Shown: in pieces, positions 32,605-40,309 of the stretch | How the letters are laid out: every line of letters starts with the position of its first letter | Position numbering within the stretch: the stretch's first letter is position 1 | NCBI RefSeq assembly: GCF_001613245.1 | Contig: NZ_BDBZ01000028.1 | Span: 1-64,000 of the forward strand | DNA from: Nocardia speluncae NBRC 108251 | GTDB lineage: Bacteria; Actinomycetota; Actinomycetes; Mycobacteriales; Mycobacteriaceae | Reading direction: 5' to 3' | DNA: 64,000 bases | Program-made: the position numbers and the translations under genes | The notes under the pieces: model-generated | What the model was told of the DNA's origin: nothing | Databases searched by the model: none | Seen by the model: the letters and a program-made list of their open reading frames with translations, nothing else

Positions 32605-34989
32605 ATGCGAGTCGATGGGCGGGAGATCCCGGTAACGGGCAGCCTGCTACAACCGCTCACCAGGCGGACCAGCGATATTCTGCGTGTCGTCTTCGCGATC
32701 GCCGGGGTGGCCGTAGTCATCGCCGGATCGCTGATCACCCGGCCCGAATGGCTGGCGCTGGAGCGTTCCGTGTCCAATATCGTCGGCTTCCTGAACCCGG
32801 ACCAGTCGAACCTGGTCTATCTGCTGTACGGAATCGCCATCCTGATCCTGCCCTTCGCGATCCTGGTGGAGCTGGTGTGGGGCGGACAGTGGAAACTGCT
32901 CACCGGATACGCCACCGCCGGTCTGGTGGCCGGGCTGCTGCTGTCCATCACGCCGAACGGTTTCTCGGCCCCGCAGTGGCATCTGCAGGTACCGGAGAAT
33001 CTGGCCGACAAAACCTTTCTCCAGCAGTTCCTCGACGATCCACGCTGGATTGCCATGCTCGCCGCGGTGCTCACCGTGTCGAGTCCGTGGCTGCCGGTAC
33101 GACCCCGCCGCTGGTTGTGGGCGCTGATCCTGGCCTTCGCGCCGATGCACCTGGTGGTCAGTACCGTCGTCCCGGCACGCGCCATGTTCGGCCTGGCCGT
33201 CGGCTGGCTGGTGGGCGCGGTGATCGTATTGCTGGTCGGGACCCCGGCGCTGGAAGTGCCGCTGGAGGCGGCGGTCCGCCAGCTGGCCCAACGTGGCTAC
33301 ACCGTCAACCGGCTCACTGTTGTCCGCCCGGCCGGTCCAGGCGCGCTCATGCTGTCGGCGACGATCGAAGAGCGCGAGCGGGCGCTGGTGGTCGAACTGT
33401 ACGGAAAGAACCAGCGCACGCTCAGCGCGGTGCGCCAGCTGTGGCGCCGGCTCACTTTCCGCTCCAGCGAGACCGCGCCGCTGCACGGGTCCATGCATCG
33501 CGCCGTGGAACACCGGGCCCTGATGGCGATCGCGCTGGACGAACTGGGGGTGGCCGCGCACCGGCCGGTAACAGTGGCGGCGCTGACCCGCGGCTGGATG
33601 CTCTACGCCCACACCCTGCCCGCCGGCCGCTCGATCGAACAGGATCCGTCCGATACCGCCGCGCTGGACGCGGTCTGGCGGGCCCTCACGGTTTTGCGGG
33701 AACGCGGGATCGCGCACGGCGAACTACGGCCCGCCGAGATTCGGGTCGGTGAGCAGGGCGCGGTCTTCGGTGGTTTCACAGCGGCCGAATTATGCGCCTC
33801 CGACGCCCAGCTGCAATCCGATATCGCCCAGCTGCTCGTCTCGATGACCGCGGTGTTCGGGCCGGAAGCCGCGGTGCGCGCGGCGATCGAGGTCCTCGGC
33901 GAACAGACCGTGCTCACCGCCTCGCGCCGGCTCACCAAATTCGCCATGCCGCGCGGTATCCGAGCCTCCATTCCCGAGTGGAAATCGGTGGTGACCGCGG
34001 CCCGCGAGGAAGTGCGGACGCAAACCGGCCAGGACCGCATCGAAGCCGAGCAGATCACCCGGTTCAACCGCAAGAGCCTGCTCCAGCTGGTGCTGCTGAT
34101 CGGCCTGGTCTATGTCGCCTACCCGTTCATCAGCGCGGTGCCGACCTTCTTCACACAGCTGCGGGAGGCCAACTGGTGGTGGGCACTGGCGGGTTTGGCG
34201 CTGTCGTCGCTGACCTACCTCGGCACGGCGGCCGCGTTGTGGGCGTGCGCCTCGGGCGTGGTGAAGTACTGGCCATTGGTGCTCATGCAGATCGCGAATA
34301 CGTTCGCCGCCACCACCACACCGGCGCGGGTGGGCGGCCTGGCGCTGAGCGTGCGCTTCCTGCAGAAGGGCGGTGTCGGAGCGGTCCGGGCCACCGCGGC
34401 GGTCGCCCTACAGCAGGCAGTACAGGTATCGACCCATATCGGGCTGCTGGTGCTGTTCAGTGTGGCTGCCGGAACCTCGGCGAACCTCTCGCATTTCGTG
34501 CCCTCGCCCACCGTGCTGTACCTGATCGGCGGCGTGGGGGTCGGCATCATCGGCACCTTCACGTTCGTGCCGAAACTGCGCCGCTGGCTGAACACCTCGG
34601 TGTTACCGCAGCTCCAGGAGGTCGTCGGGGAGCTGGCCCGGCTGGCCCGCGACCCGAAACGCTGCGCGGTGATCGTGCTCGGCTGCGCGGCCCTGACCCT
34701 GGGGCAGGCGCTGGCCCTGTGGGCGAGTGTGCAGGCGTTCGGTGGCGGCACCACATTCGTCACCGTCACGATCGTCACGATGATCGGCGGCACCCTGGCC
34801 TCGGCCGCGCCCACACCGGGTGGTGTCGGCGCGGTCGAGGCCGCGCTGATCGGTGGCCTGGCCGCCTTCGGTCTGCCCGCCGAGGTAGCGGTGCCGTCGG
34901 TTCTGCTCTACCGGGTGCTCACCTGCTGGATTCCGGTTTTCTGCGGCTGGCAGGTAATGCGATGGATGACCGATAAAAACATGATCTGA
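32605..34989 (+). CDS. Large membrane protein: LPG-synthase-type flippase domain with embedded pseudokinase-like domain
   Basis: This is a 794-residue protein with three parts. About five to six N-terminal hydrophobic segments (to about residue 210) are followed by a soluble region (215-460) and about seven or eight C-terminal segments of the lysylphosphatidylglycerol-synthase transmembrane/UPF0104 type (NTFAATTTPARVGGLALSVRF, GGTLASAAPTPGGVGAVEAAL). The soluble part resembles a protein-kinase fold: RERGIAHGELRPAEIRV sits where HxDLxxxN is expected (near 370) and GGF where DFG should be, so catalysis looks lost. It may move a lipid-linked substrate across the membrane. The ATG at 32605 has no clear ribosome binding site. 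Confidence 0.78.
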   Translation: MRVDGREIPVTGSLLQPLTRRTSDILRVVFAIAGVAVVIAGSLITRPEWLALERSVSNIVGFLNPDQSNLVYLLYGIAILILPFAILVELVWGGQWKLLTGYATAGLVAGLLLSITPNGFSAPQWHLQVPENLADKTFLQQFLDDPRWIAMLAAVLTVSSPWLPVRPRRWLWALILAFAPMHLVVSTVVPARAMFGLAVGWLVGAVIVLLVGTPALEVPLEAAVRQLAQRGYTVNRLTVVRPAGPGALMLSATIEERERALVVELYGKNQRTLSAVRQLWRRLTFRSSETAPLHGSMHRAVEHRALMAIALDELGVAAHRPVTVAALTRGWMLYAHTLPAGRSIEQDPSDTAALDAVWRALTVLRERGIAHGELRPAEIRVGEQGAVFGGFTAAELCASDAQLQSDIAQLLVSMTAVFGPEAAVRAAIEVLGEQTVLTASRRLTKFAMPRGIRASIPEWKSVVTAAREEVRTQTGQDRIEAEQITRFNRKSLLQLVLLIGLVYVAYPFISAVPTFFTQLREANWWWALAGLALSSLTYLGTAAALWACASGVVKYWPLVLMQIANTFAATTTPARVGGLALSVRFLQKGGVGAVRATAAVALQQAVQVSTHIGLLVLFSVAAGTSANLSHFVPSPTVLYLIGGVGVGIIGTFTFVPKLRRWLNTSVLPQLQEVVGELARLARDPKRCAVIVLGCAALTLGQALALWASVQAFGGGTTFVTVTIVTMIGGTLASAAPTPGGVGAVEAALIGGLAAFGLPAEVAVPSVLLYRVLTCWIPVFCGWQVMRWMTDKNMI

Positions 34990-35026
34990 GCTGTATCTAT
35001 GGCGCCGCCTCCGGCGGCGCGGGGTT
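34987..35026 (+). repeat. Dispersed 40-bp stop-codon-linked hairpin element, copy A
   Basis: Starting with the TGA stop of the flippase-like gene, the sequence contains GCTGTATCTATG, then the stem GCGCCGCC/GGCGGCGC (35002-35009 with 35013-35020), then GGGGTT. A second copy differing at one base lies on the other strand at 50746-50785, also starting at a stop codon. The single difference is in the loop: C(UCCG)G here and C(UUCG)G there, both of the stable UNCG tetraloop class. It lies between convergent genes and may act as a terminator. Confidence 0.8.
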
Positions 35027-35063
35027 GGGTTTGCCGCAACGGAGGTTTTTTTGGGGGGAGGGG

Positions 35064-35654
35064 TCAGTTGCTTCCGAAGGCGTCCGCTGTGGTGCGCAGG
35101 CCGGCGCTGACCAGCGCGATATTGGCCAGCGAGGCGGTGTGTACGTGCGGGTCGGCCGCCGTCACGCAATCCGCGACCGTGTAGACCGTGAAGCCGAGAT
35201 CGGTGCCGTGGCGCGCGGTCTGCTCGACCGTGAGGTTCGTCGCGACACCGGTGAGGTACAGGGTGTCGATATCGTTTTCCACCAGCCAGCGAGGGAGGGT
35301 GTTCCCGGCCAGACCCGAGAGTTTCTGGTTGTCGACGATATGGTCGGCCTGGTCGGCCATCTCATCGATGAGCCGGCTGCCGGCGGCATCCGGCCGGAAC
35401 TCGTGCTGCGCCGCGCCGACCGATTCCATCAACCCGGTGTTGCGTACCAGCCGGCCCTCGTCCTCGGGAACGATGAACCGGGTGAAGACGATCGGTAACC
35501 CCAGCTCAGCGGCCTGTTTGTGGAAGGCGGCGGCGCGTTGCACCACTCCGCTGGCGGCCACCGGTTCGGCGAGCATCGGGCCGAAGAAGCCTTCCGGCCG
35601 AATGACATTCACCTGCCAGTGCAGGGCGAGAACAGCAGCGTTTTGTTCCGGCAT
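35064..35654 (-). CDS. Isochorismatase-fold protein lacking catalytic residues
   Basis: This is a 196-residue protein of the cysteine-hydrolase (isochorismatase) superfamily. The catalytic triad of the family is Asp-Lys-Cys. Here the N-terminal ID-x-Q motif reads LHWQ (Asp to His), the Lys in VDNQKLSG is kept, and the TGVATNVCVE motif reads TGVATNLTVEQ (Cys to Thr). It is therefore probably not an amidase or isochorismatase, and may be a binding or regulatory protein. The start at 35654 has no good ribosome binding site. It is convergent with the flippase-like gene. Confidence 0.82.
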   Translation of the reverse strand: MPEQNAAVLALHWQVNVIRPEGFFGPMLAEPVAASGVVQRAAAFHKQAAELGLPIVFTRFIVPEDEGRLVRNTGLMESVGAAQHEFRPDAAGSRLIDEMADQADHIVDNQKLSGLAGNTLPRWLVENDIDTLYLTGVATNLTVEQTARHGTDLGFTVYTVADCVTAADPHVHTASLANIALVSAGLRTTADAFGSN

Positions 35655-35795
35655 GCCGTAGATGATCGACTATCGGCCGCGGGGCCGCACAACGGGTCGG
35701 AGAAAAACCAGGACATCGGCGCTACGAGAAATGCCGGCCGGGTCGGCCGGGCCGGAAACCGGCCCGACCCGGCCCGTGCTCAGGCGGTACGGGGA

Positions 35796-37364
35796 CTACG
35801 CGCCGTCCTTGCGCAGTTCCACCTTCACGACCTTGCCGCTGGCGTTGCGCGGCAGTTCCGCGACGATCACCAGTTCCTTCGGGTGCTTGTAGCGGGCCAG
35901 GTTCTCGTTGAGAAACGGTTCCAATTCTTCGAGGGTGAGCGTGCCGTCCGCATCGTCCAGCGCGACCACGGCCACCGGAACCTCACCCCACTTCTCGTGT
36001 GCCCTGCCGATAACCGCGGCTTCCCGGATCTTCGGGTGCGCGAACAAGACGTTTTCCACCTCGGCGCAATAGATGTTCTCACCGCCGGAAATGATCATGT
36101 CCTTCTTGCGGTCCACGACGTAGACGAAGCCTTCGTCGTCCTGGCGCACCAGGTCGCCGGAGTGGAACCAGCCGCCGGCGAAGGCGTCCGCAGTAGCCTC
36201 CGGTTTGTTCCAGTACCCCGACATCATGGTGGGGCCGCGATAGACGATTTCGCCGACCTCGCCGGGCGCCACATCGTTCATCTCGTCGTCGACGATCCGG
36301 GCCTGGATGGTGGGGATGACCTTGCCGACCGAGCCGAGTTTGCGGATGCCGTCCTTACCGTCGAGAACGCAGGTGATCGGCGACATCTCGGTCTGCCCGA
36401 ACACCGCCACGTTGAACGCGTCCGGGAACGCGTCGGCCATCGCCTTCAGCACGGTATCGGACGCGGGAGCGGCGCCCCAGCTCAGCGCCTTCAGCGCCAG
36501 TTTTCGCTGTTTCACCGTCGGCTCGTCGCAGATCAGCTGCCACTGCGCCGGTACGCAGAACGCCGTGGTGGCCTGCTCGGCCTCGACGGCGTCGAGGAAT
36601 TCGGTGGCGCTGAAGGCGCCCAGCGGATGCAGCACCGTTTTCGCACCCAGCATGAAGGCCGGCGCGAGGCTGCCGATACCTGCGATATGGAACAGCGGCG
36701 ATGTGCAGAAACCGACAGATTCCTGGTCGATCGCCAACGCCCGGATACAGGTGAGCGCTTGTGCATTCATATTGCCGTAGGACAGGACCGCCCCCTTGGG
36801 GCTGCCGGTGGTTCCGGAGGTGTACATGATGAGGCAAGGAGTGTCCTCAGGGATGTCGAGCGGGGTGTGCGCGGCCCCCTCCTCGGCGATCGCGTCGTCG
36901 TAGCCGACAACTCCTTCACCGCTGCTCCCGCCGATCACGAAGCAGTGGTCGAGCCCGGTGGCCTGCGCCTGCACTGCGGTGGCCAGCGGCTGCAGCACCG
37001 TATCGGTGACGACGGCCTTGGCGCCACTGTCGCCGACGATATAAGCCACCTCGGGCGGGGTGAGCCGGAAGTTCACCGGGACCGCGATCGCGCCGAGCGC
37101 GTTGATCCCGAAAACGGCTTCCAAGTATTCGGGGTGATTGAGCGCCAGGAGGAGCACCCGGTCGCCGGAGCCGACGCCGCGGCGGGCGAGCGAATCAGCG
37201 AACTTCTGCGACCGTTCGTGCAGCTGCCGCCAGGTGGTGTCGGCACCGCGGAAACGGATCGCGACCTCGTCGGGCCGCATCACCGCATGCGTGGCGATCT
37301 GGTTGTTCCAGTGGTTGCGACGCGAACGGATCGGCTCGTCGAGGGCCTGCGCACCGGTGGTCAT
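35796..37364 (-). CDS. Acyl-CoA synthetase (FadD family)
   Basis: This 522-residue AMP-forming ligase activates a carboxylic acid to its CoA thioester. The P-loop IMYTSGTTGSPKGAV, the A5 motif FGQTEMSP, GWFHSGDLV, the hinge VDRKKDMIISGGENIY and the C-terminal Lys in PRNASGKVVKVELR are all present. The substrate may be a fatty or ring-derived acid. The ATG at 37364 has AGGAG about nine bases upstream. It is divergent from a nitronate-monooxygenase-like gene, an arrangement fitting a shared lipid or steroid catabolic role. Confidence 0.9.
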   Translation of the reverse strand: MTTGAQALDEPIRSRRNHWNNQIATHAVMRPDEVAIRFRGADTTWRQLHERSQKFADSLARRGVGSGDRVLLLALNHPEYLEAVFGINALGAIAVPVNFRLTPPEVAYIVGDSGAKAVVTDTVLQPLATAVQAQATGLDHCFVIGGSSGEGVVGYDDAIAEEGAAHTPLDIPEDTPCLIMYTSGTTGSPKGAVLSYGNMNAQALTCIRALAIDQESVGFCTSPLFHIAGIGSLAPAFMLGAKTVLHPLGAFSATEFLDAVEAEQATTAFCVPAQWQLICDEPTVKQRKLALKALSWGAAPASDTVLKAMADAFPDAFNVAVFGQTEMSPITCVLDGKDGIRKLGSVGKVIPTIQARIVDDEMNDVAPGEVGEIVYRGPTMMSGYWNKPEATADAFAGGWFHSGDLVRQDDEGFVYVVDRKKDMIISGGENIYCAEVENVLFAHPKIREAAVIGRAHEKWGEVPVAVVALDDADGTLTLEELEPFLNENLARYKHPKELVIVAELPRNASGKVVKVELRKDGA

Positions 37365-37697
37365 CCCACGTACTCCTCTCGGTACCGCGTGACCCACCGG
37401 AGTGTCCGGCGCCACACGCGGTGTGAACATGTCGGCAGAATAACAATTCACATCGGCACCGGCAAGGAAATCGAGCCCGAATGGCCGTTAATTCCGAGGA
37501 ACCGGTCCGGTTAACAGGTTCACACGCGCTGACGCGCGTATTTGCGGCGATACCGGCACAGAGGCATACCTGCCAGCTACCGGCAAACTCGGTCACTTAT
37601 GCGAATCACGGCTCACTTCTGGGGTTGATCGGGTCATGATCGGCATGGCACCATGCAGCATGCGCGGACTATCCGCGGAAAGTGAGGAGTGCAGGCG
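37365..37697. other. Divergent intergenic region, fadD / nitronate monooxygenase-like gene
   Basis: These 333 bases must hold the promoters of both divergent genes. The only suggestive element is AACAGGTT (37513-37520), which has the AACnnGTT core of a KstR box but lacks the flanking T and A. An AT-richer patch with ATAACAATTC lies at 37439-37448. I see no gene, no clear palindrome and no terminator. Confidence 0.4.
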
Positions 37698-38672
37698 ATG
37701 CTGCGGACCAGGTTCACCGAGATTTTCGGTATCGAACATCCGATCGTGCAGGGCGGAATGATGTGGGTCGGCCGGGCCGAACTCGTCGCCGCCGTGGCCA
37801 ACGCCGGGGGGCTCGGTTTCATCACCGCACTCACCCAGCCGACCCCCGACGACCTCCGGCGCGAAATCGAGCGCACACGCGAACTCACCGATAAGCCGTT
37901 CGGGGTGAACCTGACTGTCCTGCCGTCGATCAACCCGCCGCCGTACGAGGAGTACGTGCGGGCCATCGTGGACAGCGGCATCAAGATCGTCGAGACCGCC
38001 GGGAGCAACCCGGAGCCGTTCCTGCCTGCCTACCGCGAAGCGGGCATCAAGGTTGTGCACAAATGCACCAGCGTGCGACACGCGCTCAAGGCACAGAAGA
38101 TCGGCGTCGACGCGGTCAGCATCGACGGTTTCGAATGTGCCGGACACCCGGGTGAGGACGATGTGCCCGGTCTGGTGCTGATTCCCGCGGCCGCCCGCGC
38201 GCTCACCATCCCGATCGTCGCCTCCGGCGGGATCGCCGACGCCCGCGGCATGGTCGCGGCGCTCGCACTGGGCGCCGACGGCGTAAATATGGGCACCCGG
38301 TTCCTGTGCACCCAGGAATCCTCCATCGACCAGCAGGTCAAGGAGCAGATCGTCGCCAACTCGGAGCGCGATACCCAGCTGATCTTCCGCACCATGCACA
38401 ACACCGCACGGGTCGCCGACAATGAGATCAGCCGGAAGGTCGTCGAGATCGAGAAGGCCGGCGGCAAGTTCGAAGACGTCCGTGAATTGGTCTCCGGCGC
38501 ACGCGGCCGGCGGGTGTTCGAGGAAGGCGATCTGGACGCTGGGATCTGGTCGGTCGGCCTGTGCCAGGGCCTGATCGAAGACATCCCGACCTGCGCCGAA
38601 CTGATCGGCCGGATGGTTTCGGAGGCCGAGGAACTGATCAACGCCCGGCTGGCCCGGTTCGTTTCGGCCTGA
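37698..38672 (+). CDS. Nitronate monooxygenase family flavoenzyme (second)
   Basis: This 324-residue FMN-dependent TIM-barrel enzyme has the N-terminal IEHPIVQGGMMWVGRAELVAAVANAGGLGFI, HKCTSVRHALKAQKIGVDAVSIDGFECAGHPG and the FMN-phosphate segment IVASGGIADARGMVAALALGADGVNMGTRFL. This is the compact class that includes Rv3553-like enzymes of the steroid-ring pathway and true nitronate monooxygenases; the two cannot be told apart here. The ATG at 37698 is eight bases after GAGGAG; a GTG at 37689 falls within that site. Confidence 0.88.
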   Translation: MLRTRFTEIFGIEHPIVQGGMMWVGRAELVAAVANAGGLGFITALTQPTPDDLRREIERTRELTDKPFGVNLTVLPSINPPPYEEYVRAIVDSGIKIVETAGSNPEPFLPAYREAGIKVVHKCTSVRHALKAQKIGVDAVSIDGFECAGHPGEDDVPGLVLIPAAARALTIPIVASGGIADARGMVAALALGADGVNMGTRFLCTQESSIDQQVKEQIVANSERDTQLIFRTMHNTARVADNEISRKVVEIEKAGGKFEDVRELVSGARGRRVFEEGDLDAGIWSVGLCQGLIEDIPTCAELIGRMVSEAEELINARLARFVSA

Positions 38673-38722
38673 ATCGACCCGTAAGCCGCGCCGGAAGGAT
38701 GGCGATCGATCCGGCGCCGGGT

Positions 38723-38756
38723 GCGGGAAGCCGTCTCGTAGCAGTCGGCTTCCCGC
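38723..38756 (+). terminator. Hairpin terminator candidate
   Basis: A perfect 11-bp stem pairs GCGGGAAGCCG (38723-38733) with CGGCTTCCCGC (38746-38756) around a 12-base loop, about 50 bases after the stop at 38672. No T-run follows, so it is likely but not proven to terminate. Confidence 0.55.
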
Positions 38757-38902
38757 GCTGTAACCACATCGGCTCGACGACGAGCACGTCGCCACGTCAC
38801 GGCCGGAAGCGCCCCACCCGCCGTCGCGGCCCGAGTGCTGTGTGCCCCCTCCGCGAGCGGATGCGTCCACGGCCGTGAATGCCTGCGGCCCCGCCGGCGG
38901 GA

Positions 38903-39856
38903 TCAGTGCGCGGCCAGTGCGGCGACGGCGTCGTAATCGTGCGCGGCTACCACCTCGATATCGGCCGGTAGCGCGTGCAGTCGGTGAATGGTCTCGAAGG
39001 CCTGGTCCCGATCGGCGTCGAACAACTGACCGGGCATCGGCGCCTTCTCCCGGATGAGATCGATCTGCAGCCGGTTCCACACCGCATCCCCGGCCAGCAG
39101 CACCCGGCGACCGCCGGCGGCCGCCAGTAGTACGCCGACACTGCCCGGGGTGTGCCCGGCCAGGTCCACCAGCAGCACCGACCCGTCGCCGAACAGATCG
39201 AGGCTGCGCTCGAAGGTGAGCACGGGTGGTCCGTCCAACTCGAGCGGATCCAGCGATGGCCCCTGCAACGGGCCCCGCACCACCCCGGCCGGCGCGTGCG
39301 GACCTTCCAGTGCCCAGCTCAGCTCGGACACGGGCAGCCGTACCGGCACGGATCCGGGTAGTTCCAGCAGGCCGGAAATATGGTCCCAATGCAGGTGGGT
39401 CGGTAGAACGAAATCAATGGTGGCGGGATCGATATCGCGGGCGGCGAGCGCATCGGCCAAGCCGAGCACCGGCTTGTCCGGCGCGACCAGCAGGGGGATC
39501 GGGAACGGCAGATCCGGCAGCACCCGCCGATGAACGTGGGCGCAAAGCGCGGGATCGACCAGGAATCGCGCCTTCGGGTGTTCGACCAGATAGGCCCCCA
39601 TCGCCATCGGCAGATGCCCGAGGCTGCGGACACCTTCGGCCACGATGGCGGTCGGCGCCTGCATCCGGCCCTGCAACAGCACGGTCAGTTCCACGCTCAC
39701 CCGGGCCGGCGGCGGGGCAACCGATTCCAGCCGCGCCAGCAGCAGAGTGTCGGCCTTGCGGGGCCGCAGCAGCCGCGCCGGTGTGGCCGCCAAGGCCGCG
39801 CAGCAACGCAGCAGCGTGGGAAAGGTCGGGGTTCGTCCGTCGGCGGAAGCAGCCAC
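38903..39856 (-). CDS. Metallo-beta-lactamase-fold hydrolase
   Basis: This protein of about 317 residues has the zinc motif HLHWDH, a later AGHTPGSVGVL with the third-position His, GDAVWN with the bridging Asp and a final HDYD. This is the binuclear hydrolase set seen in lactonases and glyoxalase II-like enzymes. An N-terminal extension of about 75 residues without a signal peptide precedes the domain. The GTG at 39856 is my best guess. The frame is open to 40072 but the added residues look like non-coding translation, and no ribosome binding site decides. Confidence 0.78.
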   Translation of the reverse strand: MAASADGRTPTFPTLLRCCAALAATPARLLRPRKADTLLLARLESVAPPPARVSVELTVLLQGRMQAPTAIVAEGVRSLGHLPMAMGAYLVEHPKARFLVDPALCAHVHRRVLPDLPFPIPLLVAPDKPVLGLADALAARDIDPATIDFVLPTHLHWDHISGLLELPGSVPVRLPVSELSWALEGPHAPAGVVRGPLQGPSLDPLELDGPPVLTFERSLDLFGDGSVLLVDLAGHTPGSVGVLLAAAGGRRVLLAGDAVWNRLQIDLIREKAPMPGQLFDADRDQAFETIHRLHALPADIEVVAAHDYDAVAALAAH

Positions 39857-40099
39857 ATCGCCACGGTACCGGCCGCCCGGGGCTCGGGCGGGGCGTCGAA
39901 CACCTGGTCCGGTGCGACGGCAGACAGATTTCTCCTCCAGGGCGAGGACGGGTTCGATATTGTCGATGCGGCCGGCCGCCGATAACAGATCGTCGCCCGT
40001 ATCGGCGCTTCGGCACCACCACAGCGCGCTCCGCTGCCGCCGCTCGCCGAGGTGGCGGCCGGACCGGGACACGGTTCGCCGGATCCAGTGCGGCCGCCG

Positions 40100-40116
40100 A
40101 ATGTTTGCCGAACATT
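40100..40116. promoter_or_regulatory. 17-bp inverted repeat in a divergent gap
   Basis: AATGTTTGCCGAACATT is a perfect 6-bp inverted repeat with a five-base spacer, in the 453-base divergent gap (39857-40309) between the MBL hydrolase and the AT-KR gene. It has the size of a TetR-type operator. No regulator gene is adjacent. The rest of the gap is GC-rich with nothing clear. Confidence 0.45.
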
Positions 40117-40309
40117 TGCGCCGAATTCTCTCGGACAGCAGCGGGTTTCGTCACCGGCGGCCGGTCCGGCACAGCGGATTCTTCCGGCATAATCGTAGCG
40201 TGAGGCGGGACACTCAGCTGCTGTGCTGGATTCACGGCTCGCCGAGCGGCCGGTGGCGCATGCGCACCGTTCGCCACGGCCGTAGCCGCACCCTGTCGTA
40301 CCTGTTGTC

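Noticed and set aside
38903..40072. Longer start for the MBL hydrolase at 40072
   Set aside because: The added 72 residues are Arg/Gly-rich with no ribosome binding site; kept the GTG at 39856.
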